Made by a program: the position numbers and the translations under genes. From contig JASJBX010000055.1 in assembly GCA_030066295.1 (NCBI GenBank), forward strand, positions 1 through 64,000: 64,000 bases of DNA, written 5' to 3'. The DNA comes from Crocosphaera sp. (lineage in GTDB: Bacteria > Cyanobacteriota > Cyanobacteriia > Cyanobacteriales > Microcystaceae). Shown here piece by piece: positions 27,707 to 37,747 of this stretch; position 1 is the stretch's first letter, and every line of letters starts with the position of its first letter. The notes below the pieces were generated by a model. The model did no database searches. It was not told the DNA's origin and saw only the letters and a list, made by a program, of their open reading frames with translations.

Positions 27707-29905
27707 TTATTTTTGAGCATATCTTTCCAGTAATTGGGCAATTTCTGGGTTATAAATCCGTAGATAATTCCAATAATTACCGAACACCGATTCCACATAC
27801 CCTTTTGTTTCTCGGAAAGGTATTTTTTCCACAAAAACATCAGGATCACTAACTCGATATCGTTTCACCCATTGAGACACATTACCCGGTCCTGCGTTAT
27901 AACTAGCGATCGCCAATAAAGAGTTATTACTATATTTAGAATGGGTATAATTTAAGTACCAAGTGCCTAGATTAATGCTATCGTCAGGATCACTCAAAGA
28001 ATAGTCTTGTAAATTAATTTTATTGGCCACCCATTCCCCCGTTGCCGGCATCACCTGCATTAACCCGGTTGCCCCAACTGGGGACTTAATTTCCTTTTCA
28101 AAACGGGATTCTTGACGCATTAAAGAAGTAACCAAAAGGGGGTTTAACTGACGACGTTGTGACCAGTCAATGATGGTATTATAGTAAGGAAAAGGGAATA
28201 AAGCTTGCCAATATTTATCTGTTTTCCTAAGTTCCTGCCATTCTTTTTCCTGTTTAGGATCATCCTTTTTCTGAAGGGACCAAACTTGATTAATGCCTTG
28301 AAGATTTTTCCCTTGAATTAACTTTAATAAAGCATCGGTAAACCCTTCATTAACCGTTAATTCTTGGCGACCGCCGATTTCTGCTTGAAAGAGGGTAATG
28401 GCATCCTTATCCTCCCCCAAACGATACAACTCCTTAAACATTTCCGACCCCGCCGGCGGTAGGGGTCGAGTGGAGGGTTTATCCACCTGGGGCAGCATTT
28501 GACGTACATTGTTAAAATTCCCCACATTCCAGCCCAACTGGACCGCCGATCGCCAAGCGTAGTAAGATTCGGGATGACGAGCCACCACGTGTTCAAAAGC
28601 GGATTGAGAATCTTGGATACGGCCTAATTGCTGCGCCCATTTTCCCACCCAAAAAGCTGCTTTGGGGGCGACGGAACTATCGACGTTATTGGTGGTGATG
28701 GGTTGGGCCCAGGTCCAAGCTTTGAGGGCGTCTCCCTGTTCGGCTGCTGCTTGGGCGACTTGCCAGCGATAGTTGGCGGTGGCGTCGGACTGAGGATGTT
28801 GGGATAACAGGGTTTGACGAACTTGAGCCGCTTCTGCCCTCCTATTCAACTTATCGAGCAACTCAGCCTTATCTAGAAGAGCCTCTGGAGCCTGTTCGGG
28901 AAACTTTTTGATAATTTCGTTCAAATAGGTGATGGCGGTTTCTGGCGGGGATAATTGCGCCAATCGTTTCAAGGCCAAGGCCGTTTCTTGGGCTTGGGGG
29001 AAACCAGAGATTAAGCGACCATAGGCAGCGATCACCGTTTCCCTGTTATTGCCTGGGGGTTGTACTTGTTGACCCCTAGGGATGCGATAGTAATTTTGGG
29101 GGGTTTTGGGGGCGTTTTGATAAGCCATGGCCGCCTTGTAATAGTCATTGACTGCCCAGTAACCATCGGCGATCATTTGCCAGTCTTCGGGACTGAGTTG
29201 GCCAGCATATTCGTTCACCAAGCGATCGCGGATGGGGTTAGTTTGGGGGTCATAAGCGGCATATTGCGCTAATAATAGTAATAATTTTGGTTGTTTCGGG
29301 TTGTCTTTTAACCGTTCCCGAATCACCTTTTGAATATTGGGGTGTTGGGGAAATTTTTCTATCCCTTGATCCCAATAACTGCCATCATATTTTCCCAGTT
29401 GATATAAGGCTTCTGCTGAAGCGAAGGAGTCGGGATAGGTTTCTATTAATTGTTGCCAGGTTTTCTGGGCCAAAGCCGTTTCATTGGTTAATTCGTACCC
29501 TCGGCCTTGCTTGAGGAGAATATAGGGGACTAAGGTAGGATATTCTTTTTCCAACCCTTCTAGTTGTCGCAGGGCTGGCCCCCCTTCGTATTCTTGGAGG
29601 AGATCACTGGCCAATAAATAACGGGCCCGACTTCTTTCGAGGGATAGGGTTTCTGAGGAGGCCAAGGCTTGTAGTTGTTCTCGTCGTTGTTGGGGGGGAA
29701 CTTCAGCTAAAGTGAAGACAACAGAAGGTTGGTTAACATCTTCTTTGAGGGCAATTTCAATTTTAGCCTGTTGTCTATCTTCGAGCCATTCTACGACTTT
29801 CGGAGTCACGAGAACCGTGCTAATCGCACCAAGTAACAATACACTAGAAGCAATAACAAGCGGACGTTTATCTTTTAGTGGCTTAAGCATTCCATTCCCA
29901 CACAA
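27707..29905 (-). CDS. Soluble lytic murein transglycosylase (Slt70-like)
   Basis: TPR-like repeats plus catalytic LLVTSLMRQESRFEKEIKSPVGATGLMQVMPATGEWVA...IASYNAGPGNVSQW. Confidence 0.95.
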   Translation of the reverse strand: MCGNGMLKPLKDKRPLVIASSVLLLGAISTVLVTPKVVEWLEDRQQAKIEIALKEDVNQPSVVFTLAEVPPQQRREQLQALASSETLSLERSRARYLLASDLLQEYEGGPALRQLEGLEKEYPTLVPYILLKQGRGYELTNETALAQKTWQQLIETYPDSFASAEALYQLGKYDGSYWDQGIEKFPQHPNIQKVIRERLKDNPKQPKLLLLLAQYAAYDPQTNPIRDRLVNEYAGQLSPEDWQMIADGYWAVNDYYKAAMAYQNAPKTPQNYYRIPRGQQVQPPGNNRETVIAAYGRLISGFPQAQETALALKRLAQLSPPETAITYLNEIIKKFPEQAPEALLDKAELLDKLNRRAEAAQVRQTLLSQHPQSDATANYRWQVAQAAAEQGDALKAWTWAQPITTNNVDSSVAPKAAFWVGKWAQQLGRIQDSQSAFEHVVARHPESYYAWRSAVQLGWNVGNFNNVRQMLPQVDKPSTRPLPPAGSEMFKELYRLGEDKDAITLFQAEIGGRQELTVNEGFTDALLKLIQGKNLQGINQVWSLQKKDDPKQEKEWQELRKTDKYWQALFPFPYYNTIIDWSQRRQLNPLLVTSLMRQESRFEKEIKSPVGATGLMQVMPATGEWVANKINLQDYSLSDPDDSINLGTWYLNYTHSKYSNNSLLAIASYNAGPGNVSQWVKRYRVSDPDVFVEKIPFRETKGYVESVFGNYWNYLRIYNPEIAQLLERYAQK

Positions 29906-29936
29906 CGATTTTAAGAATATATTATACCTTTACGTT

Positions 29937-30353
29937 TCATCTAGGTACGTTGGGATATAAGCGATCGATTTCTTGCTGTTGTAATAGACGTTGATCGATT
30001 ACCGCATCCTGTTGGTTTAGAGTTTCAATCTGTTGGAGATACTGACCACAGTTGCGATCAATGGCTGGAGGAGGGTTGGTAATGGTTCGCTCTAAACAAG
30101 CTCTTTCGGTGCGTTCCCGATGAAAATGTTGCAAAATCTTTTCCGGGGTCTGAAAATAAAGTTGACGGTTGTGACGCATATTTTCACGATGGGTTGTGGC
30201 ACCACAGTTCACTGCACCGGGAATACAGTTTTGAGAAGGGACGGAAAGATTGGGACCGATGTTCTGCAGTTGGGCGTTTGCTTTGACTGGGACAAATAGA
30301 CTCAGTCCGACGGTAACCAAAGATAGTAAAACAAGATTAGCATTAAGTTTCAT
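29937..30353 (-). CDS. Small secreted protein, unknown function
   Basis: Signal peptide MKLNANLVLLSLVTVGLSLFVPVKANAQ; the ORF track fuses it in frame to upstream TnpB sequence. Confidence 0.7.
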   Translation of the reverse strand: MKLNANLVLLSLVTVGLSLFVPVKANAQLQNIGPNLSVPSQNCIPGAVNCGATTHRENMRHNRQLYFQTPEKILQHFHRERTERACLERTITNPPPAIDRNCGQYLQQIETLNQQDAVIDQRLLQQQEIDRLYPNVPR

Positions 30354-30935
30354 AGAATTAGCTCCTGAGGTTGAACACACCCCTAAGTTCTCTATAACAA
30401 TTACTTTAACATCATGAAGTTTAGCAAACTCAATGATTTCTCTCGAAACTTTACGAGAAATCTCTAAATTAATATTACTCGATTTTCGATAAAGTCCTTG
30501 ACAAAAACCTTTAACAAACTTTTTGCCCGTCTTTTTATGAGTCTGTTTTGATTTTTTAGTAATCATCATTTTCCTTTTATTACGACGGTCTATGTCTCTA
30601 GCCGGATTGATAAATTTCCGAGCCTTTACAGTACCGTTCCGTCCAACAATTGAACAAGTTGCAGCATTATTAATGCCTAAATCTACGGAACAAACATAAT
30701 CTGAATCCTCCTTTTTAAGGGTTTTAATTTTCACTGGCATTGAAAGCTGACAAGTCTTAGAATTAACCACTAAAGCTGGAGACTTTAGTTGATTACCTAT
30801 GACCTTATGCCGATTAAGTCCATGACTTTTAACTGGGATTTCTTCTAACCAAACCCAATCAAAACCATTCCACACTTTGAGAGAAACATTTTGATAATCA
30901 TCATTATATTTATAATGTTGTGCTGCCGCACGTTA
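30354..30935 (-). pseudogene. IS200/IS605-type TnpB remnant, truncated at both ends
   Basis: SVDLGINNAATCSIV (RuvC-I), NPARDIDRRNKRKMM, GFCQGLYRKSSNINLEISRKVSREII, VIVIENLG (RuvC-II); the frame closes upstream and no C-terminal RuvC-III/zinc finger remains. Confidence 0.85.
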
Positions 30936-31051
30936 ATACTTTGGTCGAAATTCATCCCTACCTAAAAGGTGGGTATCTTTAATGGTATTTTTAGGTAAGG
31001 ACTTCTTTCGACAATTTTGTTAAAATTTCTTAATAGAGAGGGTGATCCCTA

Positions 31052-31933
31052 ATGATGACGACCGAAGAAATGTATGAGTTTGATTTGAATGGCTACATTG
31101 TCTATCGTAACGTTCTTTCTCCTGAAGAAATTGATAAAATTAATACGATTATTGATAGTGCAGAAGCAGGAGGAAAAAGAAAATTTTCGTTTTTTCATCT
31201 CGATCCCTATTTTCTCGATCTCATGGCTCATCCTCAAACCCTGGCCGTGCTTAAAGTCATGCTGGGTGATTGGTTACGCTTTGATCATGCTTTTGGAATG
31301 GAGATGAGCAATACCTCTCGTATCCCTGAAGACCTCCATGCCGGACCGCTACAAGAGCAACTGGCCTTCTTTTACCAATGGTCTCAGAACCAGATGCGTA
31401 ATGGCTTAGTTAAGGTTATCTATGCTCTCAATGATGTTAACCCAGGAGACGGTGGCTTTATCTGCGTCCCAGGTAGTCATAAAGCCAATGTCAAATATAT
31501 GCCTAAACCAGATTTTCCTTTAGTGGTTAATCCTACCCTCAAGGCGGGAGATATGCTCATTTTTACCGAAGCCTTGGTTCATGGAAGTAAACCTTGGAAA
31601 GCTGAGCAGCGAAGACGAGTTCTAATCTATAGTTATGCTCCAGGGTGTTTAGTTTGGATGAACAATGACTGGTGCGAACCCTATCGCTCTCTTGCCAGTA
31701 CCCCAGTCCAAAAGGAACTTTTAAGACCCCCTCACGTTGGTTATTGTGATCAGAATTTTGATATTTCTGACGGTCGTTTTCCCCGCGCTTCCATTCGTTC
31801 GAGTGTTCCCTTTCCCAAGGATGAGGTGGTGCATAGTCGTGAAGTAGAAGACGTTTACAAAAAAACACGGCATTCTGCCCGTCTATTGCTGAATGGGTTA
31901 CAAGAACTCAGAAAACTTATTTTTTCTAGCTAG
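31052..31933 (+). CDS. Phytanoyl-CoA dioxygenase (PhyH) family protein
   Basis: FDLNGYIVYRNVLSPEEIDKI...GGFICVPGSHKAN...LIFTEALVHGSKPW...RRVLIYSY. Confidence 0.88.
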   Translation: MMTTEEMYEFDLNGYIVYRNVLSPEEIDKINTIIDSAEAGGKRKFSFFHLDPYFLDLMAHPQTLAVLKVMLGDWLRFDHAFGMEMSNTSRIPEDLHAGPLQEQLAFFYQWSQNQMRNGLVKVIYALNDVNPGDGGFICVPGSHKANVKYMPKPDFPLVVNPTLKAGDMLIFTEALVHGSKPWKAEQRRRVLIYSYAPGCLVWMNNDWCEPYRSLASTPVQKELLRPPHVGYCDQNFDISDGRFPRASIRSSVPFPKDEVVHSREVEDVYKKTRHSARLLLNGLQELRKLIFSS

Positions 31934-32007
31934 GTCTTTGATCACATAGCATTCTAAGCGGACAGGTTACACCTGTTGGGTCTGGTTTCATCCCCCCCTT
32001 GGCAAAA

Positions 32008-32034
32008 GGGAGGCTCTCACCCTCCCGTCTTTTT
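32008..32034 (+). terminator. Rho-independent-like terminator
   Basis: GGGAGG-CTCTCAC-CCTCCC stem followed by GTCTTTTT. Confidence 0.6.
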
Positions 32035-32042
32035 CTGAGCGT

Positions 32043-32999
32043 TCACGCTGGCCATTTCTTACTATATTTCCGAGACAGATATTCAATCATATCCTTAGTT
32101 TTAGCTCGAATTGGGATATCAATGACAATATAAAAAAGCCATTGCAAGGCTAAACTCATTTTTTTCTCTTTGAGAAAAACTAAAATTCGTTTAGGGGTAT
32201 AAAGTATTTGTTTATACTTATATTTTCTCTTCAATTTCAAGAGTTCTAATAGCTCAGCTTCCCCTTTATTTAGAATGATAGGTAATAAGAAAATAGAGAG
32301 AACTAAATCTTTGTAGTATTGCCAAATGGAACCCGATTTAAGTTTTTCATATAAGTAATTAAGATCACCCCCAATTCCTCGCCACTGTCTATTATCAGCA
32401 GGGGCTAAAAAATGCTCAACTTTAACGTCTTTAACTTTGGTAATTTTAAAATTGTGTTTTTGCAGTCGTCTGGCAAAATCGTGTTCATCACAAGCACTGG
32501 TGCCAAAATAGCGAAGATTTGTATCAAAACGCACGTAATCAAAGACTTTTCGCCGCATTGACCAAAGACTACCATTGCCAAATATAGTCGAAACTTGTTC
32601 TTTTTTCTGAGGATTATGTTCTAAAACACAACCCCAAACAGCCATAATTGTGTCATCTTCACTATAAATTTTTATCAGTTGCTCAAGACAGTCGGGAAAG
32701 GGTCGAACATCATCATCCATCAGAACAATAATCTCTCCTGTGGCGTAAAAAACTCCCCTATTTCGAGAAAAACAAGCCCCCCTATTTCTGTCATTTTTAT
32801 AAATTCGCAAGTTCTTCATGGTCTTTTGATAAGTCGCAACCACTTCCTGGGTATTATCGGTTGAACCATCATCAATCACCACAATTTCATAATTCAGATA
32901 AGTGAGGTTTTTAAGGGCAGGTAGGCTGTACTTATCTAAGCTCGAAGCTCTATTATAAGTAGCAACGACAATGGATATACTGGGCTGTTTGGCATCCAT
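32043..32999 (-). CDS. Glycosyltransferase family 2
   Basis: SIVVATYNRASSL...EIVVIDDGSTDNTQEV...RGACFSRNRGV...VLMDDDVRPFPDCL. Confidence 0.92.
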   Translation of the reverse strand: MDAKQPSISIVVATYNRASSLDKYSLPALKNLTYLNYEIVVIDDGSTDNTQEVVATYQKTMKNLRIYKNDRNRGACFSRNRGVFYATGEIIVLMDDDVRPFPDCLEQLIKIYSEDDTIMAVWGCVLEHNPQKKEQVSTIFGNGSLWSMRRKVFDYVRFDTNLRYFGTSACDEHDFARRLQKHNFKITKVKDVKVEHFLAPADNRQWRGIGGDLNYLYEKLKSGSIWQYYKDLVLSIFLLPIILNKGEAELLELLKLKRKYKYKQILYTPKRILVFLKEKKMSLALQWLFYIVIDIPIRAKTKDMIEYLSRKYSKKWPA

Positions 33000-33049
33000 G
33001 GTTTTTTATTGAAATAGCTTGTTTAAAATTTACCACAATTGACTAAGAT

Positions 33050-34549
33050 TTAATGTTGAATTTGTCTCACAGCAGTTAACGCTGAATAACTAACTCCTGC
33101 GGTTCCTTCTCCGGGGTGGGTGGAGTCTCCCACTAACCAGAGATTTTTGAGAGGGGTACGGGTAGCAATGCCAAACGGTCCAAAGGTGGATACTCTTTGA
33201 CCAATACCTCCCACAATACCTTTATCCCTAGCCGTATAGTCAGCAAAGGTACGAGGGGTAGCTGCTTCTTGATGAATAATTGTTTGAGAATCAAGTTGAA
33301 AATAGTTGCTTAAACGGGTGATCGCTTCTTGGCTATATTGTTGTTTTAATTGTTGATATTTTACCTCACTAATTTTGTCCCATATCTGCGTATCGGTAAA
33401 ACTCGAGGCAATGATCGTTCTTTGTCCCTCTGGGGCCCTACCATCCCCGGGTTTACTAACCGAAACAAATAAGGAATTATTTTCTCCAATCACTCCATCA
33501 TACTCATAGAAAAATTGTAGATGAGGGGGACAATTTTCAGGAATAGCTTGATCGGTAACCCCTAAATAAATGACAAAGGCCCCGGATGCTTCAGGGAGTT
33601 TATCCACTCGTTGTTGATATAGGTTTAACCCAGGTTTACTGGGGCTATCAATCATTTTAACTAAATTTTGTACAGGAACATTGGCTACCACATGATCGAC
33701 GGTTTTTGTAAAGGTTTTGTTTGTTTTCCGTTGACGGATAATCACTTGCATTTTATTGTGGTCAAGGGTTTCTATTTTCTCAACAGAATGGCCTGTGAAC
33801 AGTTTTCCTCCATATTTCTCTAACCCTTGCACCAAGCGATCGCTTAATACCTGCATACTTCCTTGTAAATGGTATAACCCTTGGGGGTCTTGGGATACCC
33901 CTAACGCTGTGGCTGCATAGAGTAGGGCGGTTTCGTCGGCATCCACTTGAGAGTAGAGTTTTAATTGTAAATCGAGAAAGGTTTTTAGTCGGCGATCGCT
34001 GTATAATCCATACAAGCGTAAGGCATCCCCCACTGTCATCAAGGTAAAGGGAACGGTGATCAAGGTGTCTAACCGTAGCGCGGTGGTTAGCTGCCATACA
34101 TCCCAGAGGTTGCGAGGAGGTAACACGGGATCTCGACCCTGAAATTTCCAACTGGCTTTAAATAGTTTAGCTAATAATTGCCAAAAGGGTTCGCTGCCGG
34201 GGAACTGTTTTTGCCGTTCCTGTTGCCATTTTTCGGGATCTCGCCAGACATTAATGGGTTGGCTTTCCCCTGGTAAGAATACGGCACAAGCGGGATCACA
34301 GGGGGTGACAGGGGGTAAGTCGATTTCTAATTCGGCAAAAATCCGATGATGAATACCACCGGGTTCTAACCCTGCCACTTGGGTGGCCCCCACATCAAAG
34401 GTAAATGCCCGACGCTTAAAGGTGGAAGCACACCCTCCAGGAACATAAGCCTGTTCATACACAGTGACATTATAGCCTCGACGAGCCAGTAATGCCCCTG
34501 CGGTTAATCCACCGATTCCTGCTCCCACAACGATAACTTGTTTAGACAT
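33050..34549 (-). CDS. crtD: C-3',4' desaturase CrtD-like carotenoid oxidoreductase
   Basis: VVGAGIGGLTAGALLARRGYNVTVYEQAYVPGGCASTF and C-terminal LVGDSTHPGEGTAGVSYSALTAVRQI. Confidence 0.8.
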   Translation of the reverse strand: MSKQVIVVGAGIGGLTAGALLARRGYNVTVYEQAYVPGGCASTFKRRAFTFDVGATQVAGLEPGGIHHRIFAELEIDLPPVTPCDPACAVFLPGESQPINVWRDPEKWQQERQKQFPGSEPFWQLLAKLFKASWKFQGRDPVLPPRNLWDVWQLTTALRLDTLITVPFTLMTVGDALRLYGLYSDRRLKTFLDLQLKLYSQVDADETALLYAATALGVSQDPQGLYHLQGSMQVLSDRLVQGLEKYGGKLFTGHSVEKIETLDHNKMQVIIRQRKTNKTFTKTVDHVVANVPVQNLVKMIDSPSKPGLNLYQQRVDKLPEASGAFVIYLGVTDQAIPENCPPHLQFFYEYDGVIGENNSLFVSVSKPGDGRAPEGQRTIIASSFTDTQIWDKISEVKYQQLKQQYSQEAITRLSNYFQLDSQTIIHQEAATPRTFADYTARDKGIVGGIGQRVSTFGPFGIATRTPLKNLWLVGDSTHPGEGTAGVSYSALTAVRQIQH

Positions 34550-34639
34550 TGATTCTGACGTTTATTATAAAATTTTTTACTATCTTAAATTATATTAAAT
34601 AATTCATTGGTAATTGTATACTCTATTTTTTCCCGTTCC

Positions 34640-35089
34640 CTATTCCCTATTCTCTATGAATTTAACCATTTTAATATGAAGAATTTCTCCTTCTGTAAAG
34701 CGATCGCCTACGGGTTGAAAGCCTAATGCTTCATACAATTTCTGAATATAAATTTGAGCGTGAATGATTATTTTTTGGTAATTTTCTTGTTTCTGAATAA
34801 AAGCGATCGCCGTTTTCATTAGTGCAGTACCTATTCCCCGACCTCTTGCTTGAGATAAGACGGCTAATCGTTCAATTTTTGCCGTACTTTCGTCAATATA
34901 TCTAATTCTGGTGGTTCCCACTGGTTCTCCTTCTAAATATGCTAGAAAATGAAGACAATCATCATCATAACCATCAAATTCTAAGGTAGGATCGACTCCT
35001 TGTTCTTTTTGAAATACATCTATTCTAATGTTTTTTATCGCTTCTAATTTATCTTGATAGTTAGTTAGTTTGATTTTGATTTTTTTCAT
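34640..35089 (-). CDS. GNAT-family N-acetyltransferase
   Basis: RIRYIDESTAKIERLAVLSQARGRGIGTALMKTAIAFI; start moved to MKKIKIKLTN. Confidence 0.9.
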   Translation of the reverse strand: MKKIKIKLTNYQDKLEAIKNIRIDVFQKEQGVDPTLEFDGYDDDCLHFLAYLEGEPVGTTRIRYIDESTAKIERLAVLSQARGRGIGTALMKTAIAFIQKQENYQKIIIHAQIYIQKLYEALGFQPVGDRFTEGEILHIKMVKFIENRE

Positions 35090-35627
35090 ATCTTTTAATA
35101 TTTTTAATGATGAATAAAACGGAAAAAAACAATAAAGGGATAACAATTATTTCCTGTACAACAGTTAGAAAATTATTGAATTGTATAATACTTCCCGTTA
35201 AACTAAGTCCCCCTAAAATCGATATAGGAAAGGCAAAATACTCAGAACTAAAGGGTAGAAAACACTGTACACCAGCCGGAAGATAGCGATCATAAGCTAA
35301 CATATCCAATAAAATATGACTAAAATATAGTCCCCATAACCAACCCAAAAAAGATAATGGTATTTTTTTATAAAATCTCAAACAACAAAAGATAATAAGA
35401 CAAACAATACACCCCACAAAAAAACTATGGGTAAATTGACGATGAATTGCATTAAAATCTTGAAAGAATAAATAGCCTAACAAAAAATCAATATCAGGCA
35501 AGTTTGCCACGATAAAGGCGGTCATCATTAATCGTTTTGATGAATAATATTTCAAAAATTGAGCATTATTCTGAACTAAGAAAAAGCCTAAAGAACCGGC
35601 TAAACTATGACCAATAGGAGATGCCAT
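35061..35627 (-). CDS. Membrane-bound metal-dependent hydrolase (YdjM-like)
   Basis: MASPIGHSLAGSLGF...NLPDIDFLLGYLFFQDFNAIHRQFTHSFF...SHILLDMLAYD. Confidence 0.85.
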   Translation of the reverse strand: MASPIGHSLAGSLGFFLVQNNAQFLKYYSSKRLMMTAFIVANLPDIDFLLGYLFFQDFNAIHRQFTHSFFVGCIVCLIIFCCLRFYKKIPLSFLGWLWGLYFSHILLDMLAYDRYLPAGVQCFLPFSSEYFAFPISILGGLSLTGSIIQFNNFLTVVQEIIVIPLLFFSVLFIIKNIKRYEKNQNQTN

Positions 35628-35820
35628 GTTGAAAATTTAATTAAAGCATAATAATAGTATAGCAAAAATAAAAAGTTTATTCTCTGACTGAAATATTGTC
35701 AGGTTTCTCATCTGAGCGCAACTTAGGTAAAATAGAAGTAGTCTTCAACACAGTGCTATGAAATAATCAAAGTTTTCTCGACTCTTAATGTATCTATAAT
35801 CTTCTTATTCTGACTTTATT

Positions 35821-36894
35821 GTGCTAATTATGACCTTATCTACCCATAACCATCAATCTTCTCTTTCCTCAGACATAGAAAAACTCGTCAACAATTTGGC
35901 CGAACACGAACATGGTAAATTGATAGAACGGGCATTAAGAGTCGTATTAAGCATTGCTGGGGATGAGGTTGACTGCTTAGACTGGAAAATCTTAACCAAT
36001 GCCTTAGAAGACTTAGAAAAGGGCTTTCAGGTCTTTTATCCCTATCGTCACATTCGTAAGGTTACCATTTTTGGCTCAGCCCGTTTATCTCCCCAAAGTT
36101 CAGAATATCGCCTCGCGGTGGAATTTGCCCGTTATATTACCCAGTTTGGGTTTATGGTACTGACTGGGGCAGGGGGAGGTATTATGGAAGCAGGAAACGA
36201 GGGGGCCGGAAGAGAGCATTCTTTTGGCTTAAATATTGATTTACCGTTTGAACAAGGGACCAACCCTTTTATTGCGGGGGATGAGAAATTAATTAAGTTT
36301 AAATACTTCTTTACCCGTAAACTTTTCTTTTTGAAAGAAAGTGATGCAGTGGCCTTATTTCCTGGGGGGTTTGGAACCCAAGACGAGGCGTTTGAAACCT
36401 TAACGTTATGTCAAACGGGAAAGTATGGTCCTTGTCCTTTAGTGTTAATTGATGAACCCGGGGGAGACTATTGGAAAACCTGGAACGAATACAATTATAA
36501 TAACCTATTGTCACGGGGTTTAATTAGTGCAGAAGATTCGAGTCTTTATACGATTACGGATAGTTTAGCCACTGCTTGTAATGTGATTCGTGAATTTTAT
36601 TGTGTCTATCATTCGAGTCACTATATTGATGATTTATTAGTGTTGCGACTCAATTCCCAATTAACCGATGAACAAGTAGAACAATTGAATGAAGAATATA
36701 ACGATATTTTAGTTAAGGGGAAAATTGAAAAAAGCCAAGCCTTACCCCAAGAAAGGGACCATGAAACGGCTAAACTTCCCCGTTTAACTTTACACTTTAA
36801 TCGTCTTAATTCAGGAAGACTTTATGAGATGATTAATCAAATTAATAAATTTGGCACCTGTTTACCCATTGAACCCCATCCAGAATGGAAATAG
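35821..36894 (+). CDS. LOG-family protein (lysine decarboxylase-like)
   Basis: TGAGGGIMEAGNEGA and FPGGFGTQDEAFETL (PGGxGTxxE). Confidence 0.93.
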   Translation: MLIMTLSTHNHQSSLSSDIEKLVNNLAEHEHGKLIERALRVVLSIAGDEVDCLDWKILTNALEDLEKGFQVFYPYRHIRKVTIFGSARLSPQSSEYRLAVEFARYITQFGFMVLTGAGGGIMEAGNEGAGREHSFGLNIDLPFEQGTNPFIAGDEKLIKFKYFFTRKLFFLKESDAVALFPGGFGTQDEAFETLTLCQTGKYGPCPLVLIDEPGGDYWKTWNEYNYNNLLSRGLISAEDSSLYTITDSLATACNVIREFYCVYHSSHYIDDLLVLRLNSQLTDEQVEQLNEEYNDILVKGKIEKSQALPQERDHETAKLPRLTLHFNRLNSGRLYEMINQINKFGTCLPIEPHPEWK

Positions 36895-37032
36895 TGAATA
36901 TCATAACCATAAATACTTGAGACCCATTCTCTATTCGGAAAAGAATAAGCATCAATTTTTTTGTTAATTGCTAAACGATATTAAGTATCATCATCAAACA
37001 TCAATATCGCTGTTGTAATATTTAACCCTGAT

Positions 37033-37413
37033 TTAGTCTTGTTCGAGTAAATCTAAAGCAATTAGTAGAGCTTGATTTAATTGAGCAATTGTCTCATTAT
37101 TGAGAGTACCTCGTAACTTTAATAAACGAGTTTTTGATAACACTCTAACTTGGTCAGCCATTGCAATCGAATTTGAAGTTAAGCCTCCATCACTAGCTTT
37201 GATTAAGACTTGGGTTGGATAGATTCGTTTATGAGATTGATATGTTGTGCAGGGAACAGCTAAAACGACGGGACTATAAGCATTGATAGCGTCGCGACTG
37301 ACAATAATTACTGGCCGAGTCCCCCCCTGCTCCGAGCCTTCCACTGGCTCTAAACGAGCATCATAAATTTCCCCTCGCCTCATGATGGCTCGTCTAACTG
37401 TAACGCTTCCCAA
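37033..37413 (-). CDS. PemK/MazF-type toxin
   Basis: MRRGEIYDARLEPVEGSEQGGTRPVIIVSRDAINAYSPVVLAVPCT; a later start near MRRGEIYD is likely. Confidence 0.93.
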   Translation of the reverse strand: MGSVTVRRAIMRRGEIYDARLEPVEGSEQGGTRPVIIVSRDAINAYSPVVLAVPCTTYQSHKRIYPTQVLIKASDGGLTSNSIAMADQVRVLSKTRLLKLRGTLNNETIAQLNQALLIALDLLEQD

Positions 37414-37652
37414 CTGGCGGGGGCAAATTCAGCCTCCATTTTTAAAACCTCGGATTGATAATCTTTATCTTGAGCCATTTCTGCAAGAAGAATGTCGATT
37501 TCGCCTCGCCGTAACGCTGCTAATTCATGCTCTATTGCTTTGGCTACGAATTGATTGCGACTTTTAGCTTTTCCTGCATTCACTGCTTGGTCTGTGGCTT
37601 CTAAGAGTGCAGAGGGTAAGGTTAAAGTGGTGCGAACAGTTGACTCTTTCAT
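37380..37652 (-). CDS. RHH antitoxin partner of the PemK/MazF toxin
   Basis: VRTTLTLPSALLEATDQAVNAGKAKSRNQFVAKAIEHEL; overlaps the toxin ORF. Confidence 0.88.
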   Translation of the reverse strand: MKESTVRTTLTLPSALLEATDQAVNAGKAKSRNQFVAKAIEHELAALRRGEIDILLAEMAQDKDYQSEVLKMEAEFAPASWEALQLDEPS

Positions 37653-37747
37653 GATGTAAGTGATGTCTGATTTGATGTCTATTCTAGCATCGTTTCACTT
37701 GGTCATCTTTGGTTATATTGGCAAAGAGACAATAATTAACTTTAAAA

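Noticed and set aside
31563-31868. 101-aa minus ORF opposite the PhyH gene
   Set aside because: Antisense shadow ORF with no coding features.
33780-34151. 123-aa minus ORF inside crtD
   Set aside because: Alternative frame of a well-supported CDS; basic, Arg/Ser/Pro-rich translation without domain features.
37033-37652. PemK/MazF and RHH pair as a novel TA system
   Set aside because: Clear textbook type II arrangement and motifs; listed as features only.
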